64,000 nucleotides of DNA from Prevotella sp. UBA2725. Lineage in GTDB: Bacteria; Bacteroidota; Bacteroidia; Bacteroidales; Bacteroidaceae. The stretch is taken from contig DEKJ01000016.1 of assembly GCA_002353825.1 (NCBI GenBank), positions 53,476 through 117,475 of the forward strand, read 5' to 3'. A program made the position numbers and the translations under genes. Positions 33,938 to 42,431 of this stretch are shown here, one piece after another. The notes below the pieces were generated by a model. It was given only the letters and a program-made list of their open reading frames with translations, was not told where the DNA came from and made no database searches. Within the stretch, counting starts at the first letter, position 1, and each line of letters starts with the position of its first letter.

Positions 33938-35779
33938 ATGAATATTGAGAAAGAAATCAGTTCCTCGGCTATTGCTGCCGTGAAAGAGCTCTATGGTCAG
34001 GACGTACCCGAGAAGATGGTACAGCTGCAGAAGACGAAGCCCGGCTTCGAGGGTAACGTCACGCTCGTCGTCTTCCCCTTCCTGAAGATGTCGCACAAGA
34101 AGCCGCAGGACACGGCGCAGGAGATCGGTGAGAAGCTCGTCAACGACTGCAAGGCTGTGGCCGGATACAATGCCGTGGGCGGATTCCTCAACCTCGTCAT
34201 CGCTCCCGAGGCATGGCTCGGTCTGCTCGACGACATCGACAGTGACCCGCACTATGGTGAGAAGACCGCGACGAAGGACTCTCCGCTCGTCATGGTGGAA
34301 TATTCTTCTCCTAACACGAACAAACCTTTGCACCTCGGTCACGTGCGTAACAACCTCCTTGGCTGGAGCCTTGCGAAGATCCTTGAGGCCAACGGCAACC
34401 GCGTGGTGAAGACGAACATCGTCAACGACCGTGGTATTCATATCATGAAGTCGATGCTCGCCTGGATCAAGTGGGGCAACGGCTGCACACCGGAGTCGAC
34501 AGGTAAGAAAGGCGACCACCTCATCGGCGACTTCTATGTGCTCTTCGACAAGCACTACAAAGAGGAGTGCGCTGAGCTTGAGAAGAAATATATCGCTGAA
34601 GGCATGTCCGAGGACGACGCCAAGAAGAAAGCTGAGCAGGAAGCTCCGCTCATCAAGGAGGCTCACCACATGCTCGTGAAATGGGAGGCTGGCGATAAGG
34701 AGATTCGCGACCTCTGGGCGAAGATGAACAGTTGGGTCTATGCCGGTTTCGACGAGACCTACAAAGCCCTTGGCGTGAGCTTCGACAAGATCTATTATGA
34801 GAGCAACACCTACCTTGAGGGTAAGCGCAAGGTCATGGAAGGTCTGAAGAAAGGTCTCTTCTATCAGAAAGAAGACGGCAGCATCTGGGCCGACCTCACG
34901 AAGGAAGGCCTCGATCAGAAGCTCCTCATCCGCTCCGACGGTACGACGGTCTATATGACACAGGATATCGGTACGGCTGAGATGCGTTTCAACGATTATC
35001 CCATCGACAAGATGATCTATGTCGTCGGTAACGAGCAGAACTATCACTTCCAGGTGCTCTCTATCCTCCTCGACCGCCTCGGGTTCAAGTGGGGCAAGGA
35101 TCTTGTCCACTTCTCCTACGGTATGGTGGAGCTCCCGAACGGTAAGATGAAGAGTCGTGAGGGTACGGTCGTCGATGCCGATGACCTCATCGCAGCCATG
35201 ATCAGTGACGCCCGCAAGACGAGTGAGGAGCACGGACAGTCGAAGGAGTTCTCTGAGGCTGAGAAGCAGGAGATCGCGCGTATCGTGGGTCTCGGTGCGC
35301 TGAAATATTTCATTCTGAAGGTCGACGCCCGCAAGAACATGCTGTTCAATCCAGCAGAGTCTATCGACTTCAATGGCAATACAGGTCCCTTCATCCAGTA
35401 CACATATGCACGTATCCAGTCGATCCTGAGGAAGAGTGAAAACAGCCTCTCCCCGGCCCTCCCCAGTAGGGGAGGGGGATGCGAAACCGATGCTGCGGTT
35501 TCGTATGCACCGAATGAGAAAGAGGTGGAGCTCATCCAGAAGCTCGACGGCTTCAAGGTGGCTGTGGCTGATGCAGGTCAGAACTATAACCCGGCTGGCA
35601 TTGCCAACTATACATATGAACTCACGAAGCTCTTCAACCAGTTCTATCACGATTACAGCATCCTCTCCGCTGACACCGATGCAGAGAAGGCGTTCCGTCT
35701 GAAGCTCGCCCGCAACGTGGGCAAGACCATCAAGAACGCCATGGAACTGCTTGGCATCGAGGTTCCGGAAAGGATGTAA
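33938..35779 (+). CDS. argS: Arginyl-tRNA synthetase with repeat-encoded insert
   Basis: Charges tRNA-Arg. 613 aa with the Add1 N-terminal domain, HLGH (class I HIGH) in NTNKPLHLGHVRNN, GKMKSREG (KMSKS) and the helical anticodon-binding C-terminus ending GIEVPERM. Between RIQSILRKSE and NEKEVELIQKLDG, at about residues 500-520, lies NSLSPALPSRGGGC, which is the in-frame translation of a family B repeat (35443-35483). This position is normally a short linker before the anticodon-binding domain. The gene remains open across it, so the enzyme evidently tolerates it. Confidence 0.95.
   Translation: MNIEKEISSSAIAAVKELYGQDVPEKMVQLQKTKPGFEGNVTLVVFPFLKMSHKKPQDTAQEIGEKLVNDCKAVAGYNAVGGFLNLVIAPEAWLGLLDDIDSDPHYGEKTATKDSPLVMVEYSSPNTNKPLHLGHVRNNLLGWSLAKILEANGNRVVKTNIVNDRGIHIMKSMLAWIKWGNGCTPESTGKKGDHLIGDFYVLFDKHYKEECAELEKKYIAEGMSEDDAKKKAEQEAPLIKEAHHMLVKWEAGDKEIRDLWAKMNSWVYAGFDETYKALGVSFDKIYYESNTYLEGKRKVMEGLKKGLFYQKEDGSIWADLTKEGLDQKLLIRSDGTTVYMTQDIGTAEMRFNDYPIDKMIYVVGNEQNYHFQVLSILLDRLGFKWGKDLVHFSYGMVELPNGKMKSREGTVVDADDLIAAMISDARKTSEEHGQSKEFSEAEKQEIARIVGLGALKYFILKVDARKNMLFNPAESIDFNGNTGPFIQYTYARIQSILRKSENSLSPALPSRGGGCETDAAVSYAPNEKEVELIQKLDGFKVAVADAGQNYNPAGIANYTYELTKLFNQFYHDYSILSADTDAEKAFRLKLARNVGKTIKNAMELLGIEVPERM
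35443..35483. repeat. Family B repeat inside argS
   Basis: AGCCTCTCCCCGGCCCTCCC followed by CAGTAGGGGAGGGGGATGC, the same unit as the copies outside argS (35785, 36913). It stays in frame and contains no stop in the argS frame. Confidence 0.85.
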
Positions 35780-35784
35780 AGAAA

Positions 35785-36404
35785 AGCCTCTCCCCAACCC
35801 TCCCCAGTAGGGGAGGGAGATGCCCACCAAAAGCGGAGATACATTAAGATATTATCTAAGGTTATGGAAACGAAAGACAAGGAGCTAGGTAAGGTACCTG
35901 GTACCGCTTCTCCCTCCCCTATTGGGGAGGGCTGGGGAGAGGCTTCAGGCGAGACTTCTTCGTCTTTTATCTTTGAAACAGCAGATGATTTTTCTTATGG
36001 CTTATTGAAACAGTATGCAAAGGAGAACCGTTTGTCCATGACTGAAGCTGAAGGTATCTTATGGAGGATGATTAGAGGGAAAAGTCTTGGTTTCAAATTC
36101 AGACGGCAGCATATTATTGATAATTATATTGCAGACTTTGTAGATCTTCACCATAAATTAATTATCGAATTAGATGGGAAATATCATTTCATAGGACATC
36201 AGCCTATTTCAGATGCTGTCAGAACGACTTCCCTTAATAAAATGGGATATGTGGTTCTACGTTTTAAGAACGAAGAAGTGATAGGTGCCCCTCTAAAGGT
36301 TTTAGATAAGATTAAGCAAGCTATGAAAGAAATTGATAACGCACAAAGTACAACTTCTGGTATTGTATCTCCCTCCCCTACTGGGGAGGGTCGGGGAGGG
36401 GCTT
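35785..36404 (+). mobile_element. DUF559 element, left copy (620-bp inverted arm)
   Basis: Near-identical, in inverted orientation, to 37835-38454. Both copies begin and end with family B units and contain the ATG and DUF559 reading frame. Only scattered differences are seen (for example TTS/TTA, DKI/DNI). The sharp, equal length ends and high identity point to recent movement of a nuclease-plus-repeat element. Confidence 0.75.
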
Positions 36405-36910
36405 CTGGTACAGCATCTCCCTCCCCTACTGGGGAGGGCCGGGGAGAGGCTTCTGGTACCACTTCTCCCTCCCCTATTGGGGAGGGTCGGGGAGGGGCTT
36501 TAGCTGTCGATGCCGCATGCTCCGGCAACCCCGGCCCCATGGAGTATCAAGGCATCGACCTCGATACAGGGCAGCAACTGTTTCATTTCGGCCCTTACTA
36601 TCCCGATGGTTCAACAGTGTATGGCACAAACAATATCGGCGAATTTTTAGCTATTGTGCATGCCCTGGCGTTGTTGGAGAAACAAGGCATCACTGATAAG
36701 ACGATTTATTCCGATTCTTACAATGCCATCCTGTGGGTGAAGAAGAAACATTGCAAGACAAACTTAGAGCGAAGCGAGCGCACGGAGCCTCTCTTCGCTA
36801 TCATTGCGCGTGCCGAGAAATGGCTCCGCACGCATGCCGTGAAGACACCTATCATCCAGTGGCAGACAAGGCAGTGGGGTGACATCCCCGCCGACTTCGG
36901 GAGGAAATAA
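35864..36910 (+). CDS. DUF559 nuclease-like domain fused to RNase HI
   Basis: 348 aa. Residues 14-27 are a family B repeat peptide (SPSPIGEGWGEA); about 44-155 are a DUF559 (Vsr-like PD-(D/E)XK) domain with EGILWRMIRG, KFRRQHIIDNYIADFVD and LIIELDGKYH; 168-212 are three more SPSP-GEGRG units; 213-348 are a type 1 RNase H (AVDAACSGNPGPMEYQG, NNIGEFLAIVHAL, YSDSYNAI). RNase H cleaves RNA in RNA-DNA hybrids. No ATG, GTG or TTG lies near the start of the RNase H part, so its native start has been lost and expression depends on the fused frame. The DUF559 element also begins a PfkB gene nearby. Confidence 0.85.
   Translation: METKDKELGKVPGTASPSPIGEGWGEASGETSSSFIFETADDFSYGLLKQYAKENRLSMTEAEGILWRMIRGKSLGFKFRRQHIIDNYIADFVDLHHKLIIELDGKYHFIGHQPISDAVRTTSLNKMGYVVLRFKNEEVIGAPLKVLDKIKQAMKEIDNAQSTTSGIVSPSPTGEGRGGASGTASPSPTGEGRGEASGTTSPSPIGEGRGGALAVDAACSGNPGPMEYQGIDLDTGQQLFHFGPYYPDGSTVYGTNNIGEFLAIVHALALLEKQGITDKTIYSDSYNAILWVKKKHCKTNLERSERTEPLFAIIARAEKWLRTHAVKTPIIQWQTRQWGDIPADFGRK
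36410..36500. repeat. Family B units encoding the DUF559-RNase H linker
   Basis: Two further CTCCCTCCCC-TAYT-GGGGAGGG units (36412-36450 and 36464-36502) after the one that closes the DUF559 element, each separated by TCTGGTAC-like spacers. All are translated in frame. Confidence 0.8.
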
Positions 36911-36950
36911 AAGCCTCTCCCCAGCCCTCCCCAGTAGGGGAGGGAGATGC
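36911..36950. repeat. Family B unit between convergent fusion genes
   Basis: AGCCTCTCCCCAGCCCTCCC then CAGTAGGGGAGGGAGATGC, immediately after the RNase H stop. Confidence 0.8.
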
Positions 36951-36967
36951 AGGGTGCGGCCCTGCAA

Positions 36968-38374
36968 CTATTGTAATCTTGCTTCGATATCTTCTATTGT
37001 ACCATCGAATGGTCCGGAGTGTTCGAGTTTGAGCGAGCACATGGCAGCTGCAAACTTACCCGACTCTTCGATATCCATGCCTTGCACACGGCACCACAGA
37101 TAACCCGTGGAGAACGTGTCGCCACAGCCCGTGGCATCAACGACAGCTTTGGGCTCGTAAGGCGGGATATCGTAGAACTTATCACCGTCGTAGATGACAG
37201 CACCGTAACTGCCGAGCGTCATCACGACCTCACGCACGCCCATCTTAGCGAGCCGCTTTCCTACCTCGTGGGTGTCGCTGCTCCCTGCTATTGACACCAT
37301 CTCACTCTCATTGAGCTTCAGCATGCCGGTGCAACGCAGCACACGCTCCTTGTCTTTCCATGGCACAGCATGAACATCTTCGTTCACAACCTCACGCAAG
37401 TAACCCTGCACATCGATAGATACGATGCCTTTCGTAGCGAGATATTCCACAACCTCCGGAGCAAAGTCGTCAGCAAGGAGCGAACCGAGATGGAAGACTT
37501 TGGCCTCAAGCGGCTTCACATCTTCGATTGTGAACGGATCAGCTTTGGCACGTACTTTCTGCGTGCGGCCATTCTGATCCTTGCCATAGATATTCTCGAA
37601 GAATACGGTGTGGCGGCTTGGATAGCAAATGGTATCAAAGCCTAAAGCCTTTATTTTTTCAATGTCCTCTTTACTCTCTTCACCGACTTTCGTGACGAGC
37701 TGATAGCTCACTTTCCGCGGCAGATGACTGATGCCGTAGGTCATATAAAAAGAAGTGCCGCCGGCCATGTAGACGGTCTTATCGGGTGTGACAATCTTGT
37801 CACGGGTAATGTGGCCTATGCTGCAAATGTCAAAGGCCTCTCCCCGACCCTCCCCAATAGGGGAGGGAGATGCAATACCAGAAGTTGTACTTTGTGCGTT
37901 ATCAATTTCTTTCATAGCTTGCTTAATATTATCTAAAACTTTTAGAGGGGCACCAATCACTTCTTCGTTCTTAAAACGAAGAACCACATATCCCATTTTA
38001 TTAAGGGCAGTCGTTCTGACAGCATCTGAAATAGGCTGATGTCCTATGAAATGATATTTCCCATCTAATTCGATAATTAACTTATGGTGAAGATCTACAA
38101 AGTCTGCAATATAATTATCAATAATATGCTGCCGTCTGAATTTGAAACCAAGACTTTTCCCTCTAATCATCCTCCACAAGATACCTTCAGCTTCAGTCAT
38201 GGACAAACGATTCTCCTTTGCATACTGTTTCAATAAGCCATAAGAAAAATCATCTGCTGTCTCAAAGATAAAAGACGAAGAAGTCTCGCCTGAAGCCTCT
38301 CCCCAACCCTCCCCAATAGGGGAGGGAGAAGCGGTACCAGGTACCTTACCTAGCTCCTTGTCTTTCGTTTCCAT
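36968..38374 (-). CDS. DUF559 nuclease-like domain fused to PfkB sugar kinase
   Basis: 468 aa. The first 167 residues are almost identical to those of the neighbouring RNase H fusion; a single SPSPIGEGRGEA linker joins them to a PfkB-family carbohydrate kinase (181-468): CSIGHITRDKI, MAGGTSFYMTYG, and the catalytic VDATGCGDTFSTGYL near residue 415. PfkB kinases phosphorylate sugars or nucleosides with ATP; the substrate is unknown. The kinase frame has no start codon of its own (GEAFDICSIG), so its natural start has been replaced by the element. Convergent with the RNase H fusion. Confidence 0.85.
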   Translation of the reverse strand: METKDKELGKVPGTASPSPIGEGWGEASGETSSSFIFETADDFSYGLLKQYAKENRLSMTEAEGILWRMIRGKSLGFKFRRQHIIDNYIADFVDLHHKLIIELDGKYHFIGHQPISDAVRTTALNKMGYVVLRFKNEEVIGAPLKVLDNIKQAMKEIDNAQSTTSGIASPSPIGEGRGEAFDICSIGHITRDKIVTPDKTVYMAGGTSFYMTYGISHLPRKVSYQLVTKVGEESKEDIEKIKALGFDTICYPSRHTVFFENIYGKDQNGRTQKVRAKADPFTIEDVKPLEAKVFHLGSLLADDFAPEVVEYLATKGIVSIDVQGYLREVVNEDVHAVPWKDKERVLRCTGMLKLNESEMVSIAGSSDTHEVGKRLAKMGVREVVMTLGSYGAVIYDGDKFYDIPPYEPKAVVDATGCGDTFSTGYLWCRVQGMDIEESGKFAAAMCSLKLEHSGPFDGTIEDIEARLQ

Positions 38375-38454
38375 AACCTTAGATAATATCTTAATGTATC
38401 TCCGCTTTTGGTGGGCATCTCCCTCCCCTACTGGGGAGGGTTGGGGAGAGGCTT
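37835..38454 (-). mobile_element. DUF559 element, right copy (620-bp inverted arm)
   Basis: Inverted copy of 35785-36404. The two arms face each other across 1.4 kb that holds the RNase H and kinase bodies. Recombination between the arms would flip this segment and exchange the fusion partners without breaking either frame. Confidence 0.75.
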
Positions 38455-38512
38455 GGGGAGGGTTGGGGAGAGGCTTCTCCCTCCCCTATTGGGGAGGGTT
38501 GGGGAGAGGCTT
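38455..38512. repeat. Family B units at the end of the SpoU methyltransferase gene
   Basis: GGGGAGGGTTGGGGAGAGGC followed by a full CTCCCTCCCC-TATT-GGGGAGGG unit. The CTA in the loop (38486-38488) is the reverse-strand stop codon of the methyltransferase. Confidence 0.8.
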
Positions 38513-39037
38513 TGCGAACTCCCATATCACGATTCCTGCCGTGATGCTCACGTTGAGACTGTGCTTCGTGCCATACTGCGGAATCTCAAGACAGCCGTCG
38601 CTCATATCCACGACACTCTGCTGTACGCCCTTGACCTCATTGCCAAGGATGACGGCAGCAGGCGCGCCGCGTTTGAACAACGGACTATCAGCGAGCTTGT
38701 CGAGTTTCGTCGAACCTTCGACCTGCTCCACACTCCACACGAAGTAGCCTTTGTCGTGCAGTTCACGCACAGCATCCTGCGTATCCTTGAAATAGCGCCA
38801 GTCGACACTGTCCTCACCTCCGAGCGCTGTCTTATGAATCTCAGCATTCGGTGGACAGCCCGTTACGCCACAGAGCCACACAGCCTTCACACGGAAGGCA
38901 TCAGCGGTGCGGAACACGCTGCCTACGTTGTAGAGCGACCGCACGTTGTCGAGCACGACGATGAGAGGTAGCTTCTCAGCTGCCTTAAATTCGTCCACCG
39001 TCAGCCGGTGCATCTCTATGGTCTTGAGTTTTCGCAT
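38486..39037 (-). CDS. SpoU/TrmH-family RNA 2'-O-methyltransferase
   Basis: 183 aa SPOUT-fold enzyme that methylates a ribose 2'-OH in tRNA or rRNA with SAM. Motif 1 VVLDNVRSLYNVGSVFRTAD, motif 2 LILGNEVKGV equivalent (AAVILGNEVKGVQQ), motif 3 IPQYGTKHSLNVSITAGIV. The last eight residues, KPLPNPPQ, and the stop codon are encoded by a family B repeat, so the natural C-terminus was overwritten just after the trefoil-knot core. Target nucleotide cannot be told. Confidence 0.92.
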   Translation of the reverse strand: MRKLKTIEMHRLTVDEFKAAEKLPLIVVLDNVRSLYNVGSVFRTADAFRVKAVWLCGVTGCPPNAEIHKTALGGEDSVDWRYFKDTQDAVRELHDKGYFVWSVEQVEGSTKLDKLADSPLFKRGAPAAVILGNEVKGVQQSVVDMSDGCLEIPQYGTKHSLNVSITAGIVIWEFAKPLPNPPQ

Positions 39038-39089
39038 GCTTGTTGTTGGATAAAGATAATTATTTCTGGATCTTCAGCTTTTGGGGTTG

Positions 39090-39385
39090 ATGAGTGCCTC
39101 GGAGAGGCACACTCTGCATAACCCCAGGCAAGGAGCATAGCGACGCAGCCTGGGGATTTTTCGACGGTGCTTAGATACCTGACGTCCAGCCTCGGAGAGG
39201 CTGGCTGCGCCTTGGCGCGCTATTTTGGCGTATGATAAAACTTTCAGAGACATAGCGCACTTCGTGCAGTCTGCCTCTCCGAGGCAGAAGGTCAAGTGTT
39301 ACAACTCCATCCTAACACACCCCAGGCTGCGTCGCTGCGCTTCTTGCCTGGGGTTATGCATAGCCAGCCTCTTCGAGGCTCTATC
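39090..39385. repeat. Family A repeat array
   Basis: The 378-bp gap holds GCCTCGGAGAGGC, a CCCCAGGC...GCCTGGGG stem followed by ATTTTT, a full palindromic unit at 39186-39285 (left arm ending GGCGCGCTAT, about 27-bp spacer, right arm CATAGCGCAC...GAGGC), another CCCCAGGC...CCTGGGG stem, and CAGCCTCTTCGAGGCT. No gene seen. Confidence 0.85.
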
Positions 39386-39415
39386 GCACTATCAATCCGA
39401 AAAGCGGGAAAACAA

Positions 39416-39853
39416 TTATTTCTTTGCCTCGTCTTCCTTCGTTTTATAGGCGAGGGCATAAGCCTTGATCTGCTTGATCATAGCCAGCAGACCATTACTG
39501 CGGGTTGGAGACAGGTGCTCGCGCAGTCCTATCTTATCGATGAAATAAAGGTCGGCATCGAGGATCTCTGTCGGCGTGTGACCACTAAGAACCTGGATGA
39601 GCAGTGCGATGATTCCTTTCACGATGAGGGCGTCACTGTCGGCTGTGAACACGAGTTTGCCGTCGACATAATCGCACTGAAGCCACACACGGCTCTGACA
39701 GCCGTCGATGAGGTTCTGTTCAGTCTTATATTTCTCGTTCAGGGTGTCGAGGTCATTGCCCAAATCGATGAGCATCTGGTATTTGTCCATCCAATCGTCG
39801 AAGTCGCTGAACTCCTCGATGACCTCGTCCTGCAATTCATTAATCGTTTTCAT
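39416..39853 (-). CDS. sufE: SufE-family Fe-S assembly protein
   Basis: 145 aa from ATG at 39853 (MKTINELQDEVIEEFSDFDD); ten more codons upstream are open but read into a GC hairpin and are not family-like. SufE accepts sulfur from the cysteine desulfurase SufS on the Cys of LIDGCQSRVWL and passes it to the SufBCD scaffold. GIIALLIQVLSGHTPTEI is also conserved. No sufS or sufBCD is next to it. Confidence 0.92.
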   Translation of the reverse strand: MKTINELQDEVIEEFSDFDDWMDKYQMLIDLGNDLDTLNEKYKTEQNLIDGCQSRVWLQCDYVDGKLVFTADSDALIVKGIIALLIQVLSGHTPTEILDADLYFIDKIGLREHLSPTRSNGLLAMIKQIKAYALAYKTKEDEAKK

Positions 39854-39873
39854 GATATTGTTTTTTCGGGTGC

Positions 39874-39894
39874 GGGCGGCCACGGGGGCCGCCC
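39874..39894. other. GGGCGGCC hairpin between sufE and U32 gene
   Basis: Stem GGGCGGCC/GGCCGCCC with a 5-base loop. A similar stem forms the aspA terminator at 47764, suggesting a small dispersed hairpin family. No T-run here on either strand. Confidence 0.45.
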
Positions 39895-39902
39895 CTGCAC
39901 TG

Positions 39903-41144
39903 CTATACGTGGTCTATACGGAACACTTTGTCGTTGGGCCGTACTTTGCCGGGTACTGGCACAGAGACGAAGGTGTGCTGCACGGCTTCTTCAATGGGAC
40001 CATTGTCATCGTGGATCTCCGTGGCATGGAGATACATAGCACCTGTTGTCGGACCCGTGATGAGGAGCTTGTCACCTTTCTTGAACGTGCTGGCCTGAAC
40101 GGCGATCTCACCCACGCTGAGATGGGAGAAGAACTTGTTTACAACGCCCACAAGCGTCTTTTTCTCTGTGGCCAGCGAGCCATACTCCTTGTTCCATTCG
40201 CCCATGGTCTGTCCCTGGTAGTAGCCATCCCAGAAGCCGCGGTTGAAGACGGTAGCGAGACGCTCGTCCCACGCATCTTTCTTCGCCTCGGTGAACGTGC
40301 CGTCGAGCACACTCTGGATAGCCTCCTTGTAACAGGTCACGACGGTATAGACATATTCTGGTCCGCGGGCACGGCCCTCGATCTTGAACACTCTCACGCC
40401 CGCATCCATCATCTTGTCGATGAAGCGCACGGTCTTGAGGTCCTTCGGGCTCATGATGTATTTGTTGTCAATCTCCAACTGGTTCCCCGTCTCGTTGTCG
40501 GTGACGGTGTAGCTGCGGCGACATATCTGTACGCACTGTCCGCGGTTGGCGGAACGGTTGGCAGCATGCAGACTCATGTAGCACTTGCCCGACACCGCCA
40601 TGCAGAGGGCACCGTGACAGAACATCTCGATGCGGATCTGTTTACCCGAGGGTCCGCAGATATTCTGCCGCATGATCTCCTCGTGGATATGCTTCACCTG
40701 CTTCATGTTCAGCTCACGCGCTAGCACACTGACGTCAGCAAACTGGGCATAGAACTTCAGTGCCGCCACATTGCTGATGTTGAGCTGGGTCGAGAGGTGC
40801 ACCTCCATGCCTTTCTCGCGACAGTAGGTCATCACCGCCACATCGGAGGCGATGACTGCTGACACACCGGCTTTCACGGCCGCATCGATGATCGTATGCA
40901 TCGTCTCCACATCCTCATCATAGATGATGGTGTTGACCGTGAGATACGTCTTGATATCGTGCTCACGGCAGGTAGAGACGATGTAGTCGAGGTCGTTGAG
41001 GTCGAAGTGGTTGGCAGAGTGGGAGCGCATGTTGAGCTGCCCCACGCCGAAGTAGACGGAGTCGGCACCGGCCTGGATAGCCGCAGCCAATGACTCACGG
41101 CTGCCTACGGGCGCCATGATCTCGTATTCGTGATTATTTTCCAC
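39903..41144 (-). CDS. Peptidase U32 family protein (tRNA/rRNA hydroxylation type)
   Basis: 413 aa. The U32 signature region EMFCHGALCMAVSGKCYMS with RSANRGQCVQICRR supplies conserved cysteines likely to bind an Fe-S cluster; EIMAPVGSRESLAAAIQAGA opens the TIM-barrel-like domain. Members of this family include collagenase-like proteins and the TrhP/RlhA enzymes that hydroxylate tRNA or 23S rRNA; which applies here is not decided. Its ATG at 41144 overlaps the trpS 3' end by 11 bp, so the two are probably co-transcribed. Confidence 0.9.
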   Translation of the reverse strand: MENNHEYEIMAPVGSRESLAAAIQAGADSVYFGVGQLNMRSHSANHFDLNDLDYIVSTCREHDIKTYLTVNTIIYDEDVETMHTIIDAAVKAGVSAVIASDVAVMTYCREKGMEVHLSTQLNISNVAALKFYAQFADVSVLARELNMKQVKHIHEEIMRQNICGPSGKQIRIEMFCHGALCMAVSGKCYMSLHAANRSANRGQCVQICRRSYTVTDNETGNQLEIDNKYIMSPKDLKTVRFIDKMMDAGVRVFKIEGRARGPEYVYTVVTCYKEAIQSVLDGTFTEAKKDAWDERLATVFNRGFWDGYYQGQTMGEWNKEYGSLATEKKTLVGVVNKFFSHLSVGEIAVQASTFKKGDKLLITGPTTGAMYLHATEIHDDNGPIEEAVQHTFVSVPVPGKVRPNDKVFRIDHV

Positions 41145-42225
41145 TGAACTTAGCTGTCTGTTCCTTAATCAGTTCTGCATCCTCGAAATAGTTGATGCGC
41201 ATAGCTTTGCGCACCTCGTCCATGGTCTGTGCAGCGACCTCACGGGCTGAGTCGCAGCCTTTCTTGAGGATGTTGAAGATCTCGGGGATGTCCTTCTCAT
41301 ACTCAGCACGGCGGGCACGGATAGGATCGAGCATGCGGTTGATGACCTTGTTGAGCATCTTCTTACATTTCATGTCACCGATACCTCCGTGCTCATAGGC
41401 CGCCTTCAGCTCGTCGAGGTTCTTGAACTCCGGCCAGAAGTCGGCGAAGTCCTGATCGGTAGCGAAAGCGTCGAGGTAAGTGAACACAGCGTTGCCCTCC
41501 ACATGTCCTGGGTCGGAGACGTTGAGATGCGTCGGGTCGGTGTACATACCCTTGACCTGCTGCCATACGGTGTCGGCATCATCGGAGAGGTAGATGCAGT
41601 TGCCGAGGCTCTTCGACATCTTCTCCTTACCGTCAGTACCGGGCAGACGGCGTGCCGTAGCGTTCTTGGGGAGCATGATCTGCGGCTCTACGAGGACGGG
41701 CGCATAGATCTTGTTGAATCGGTTCACGAGCTCACGTGTCAGCTCGAGCATCGGCTCCTGATCCTCACCGGCAGGCACCGTCGTAGCTTTGAAGCAAGCA
41801 ATGTCGGCAGCTTGAGAGACAGGGTAGCAGAAGAAGCCCAAGGGGATGGAGTCGTTCTCAAAACCACGGAGCTTGACCTCGGTCTTCACGGTCGGGTTGC
41901 GCTGCACACGGCTCACGGAGACGATGTTCATCAGATAGACCGTCAGCTCGGCGAGCTCGGGGATGCGGCTCTGGATATAGAGGGTGCATTTCGTGGGGTC
42001 GAGGCCTGCGGAGAGGTAGTCGAGCGCCACGTTGACGATGTTCTCACGGATCTTATCGGGGTTGGAGGCGTTGTCGGTCAGTGCCTGTACATCAGCCATG
42101 AAGACGAACATACGGTCGAAGTCGCCCTGGTTCTGAAGCTCCACACGGCGGCGCAGACTACCCACATAGTGACCAAGATGAAGACGGCCTGTGGGACGGT
42201 CGCCGGTCAATATTACTTTTCCCAT
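41134..42225 (-). CDS. trpS: Tryptophanyl-tRNA synthetase
   Basis: 363 aa from ATG at 42225 (MGKVILTGDRPTGRLHLGH). The 12 upstream open codons overlap the TAACTTTG promoter box and are rejected. Class I motifs HLGH near residue 17 and KMSKSLGN. Catalyses Trp-tRNA formation in the cytoplasm. First gene of a pair with the U32 gene. Confidence 0.96.
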   Translation of the reverse strand: MGKVILTGDRPTGRLHLGHYVGSLRRRVELQNQGDFDRMFVFMADVQALTDNASNPDKIRENIVNVALDYLSAGLDPTKCTLYIQSRIPELAELTVYLMNIVSVSRVQRNPTVKTEVKLRGFENDSIPLGFFCYPVSQAADIACFKATTVPAGEDQEPMLELTRELVNRFNKIYAPVLVEPQIMLPKNATARRLPGTDGKEKMSKSLGNCIYLSDDADTVWQQVKGMYTDPTHLNVSDPGHVEGNAVFTYLDAFATDQDFADFWPEFKNLDELKAAYEHGGIGDMKCKKMLNKVINRMLDPIRARRAEYEKDIPEIFNILKKGCDSAREVAAQTMDEVRKAMRINYFEDAELIKEQTAKFSGK

Positions 42226-42350
42226 AATTGTTTTATTGCGTTTTAACTGCAAAGTTACCAATTATTTCCCACTTATGTGGTGCTTTGCGGTTAAAGTTTT
42301 TCATTGGTGTCATTGCAGCAGCGAAACTTTGAAAAAAAGAAGGTTTTCTG

Positions 42351-42381
42351 TTTGAACCTGTGGAATAATTTATTAACTTTG
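42351..42381 (+). promoter_or_regulatory. Promoter of dcuB
   Basis: TTTG at 42351-42354, 19 bp, TAACTTTG at 42374-42381; a full match to the Bacteroidetes consensus, about 50 bp before the dcuB start. Confidence 0.75.
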
Positions 42382-42431
42382 CCCTTACAATAGTTGATTT
42401 ATATCAATCGCCGGTTCAAAACATAATAACT

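Noticed and set aside
33866..35830. 654-aa open frame on the reverse strand
   Set aside because: Antisense shadow of argS; no recognisable motif.
39874..39894. Intrinsic terminator for the U32 gene or sufE
   Set aside because: Strong hairpin but no T-run on either strand; listed only as a hairpin.
42226..42261. Twelve-codon N-terminal extension of TrpS
   Set aside because: It covers the TAACTTTG promoter box; the family start is MGKVILTGDRP.
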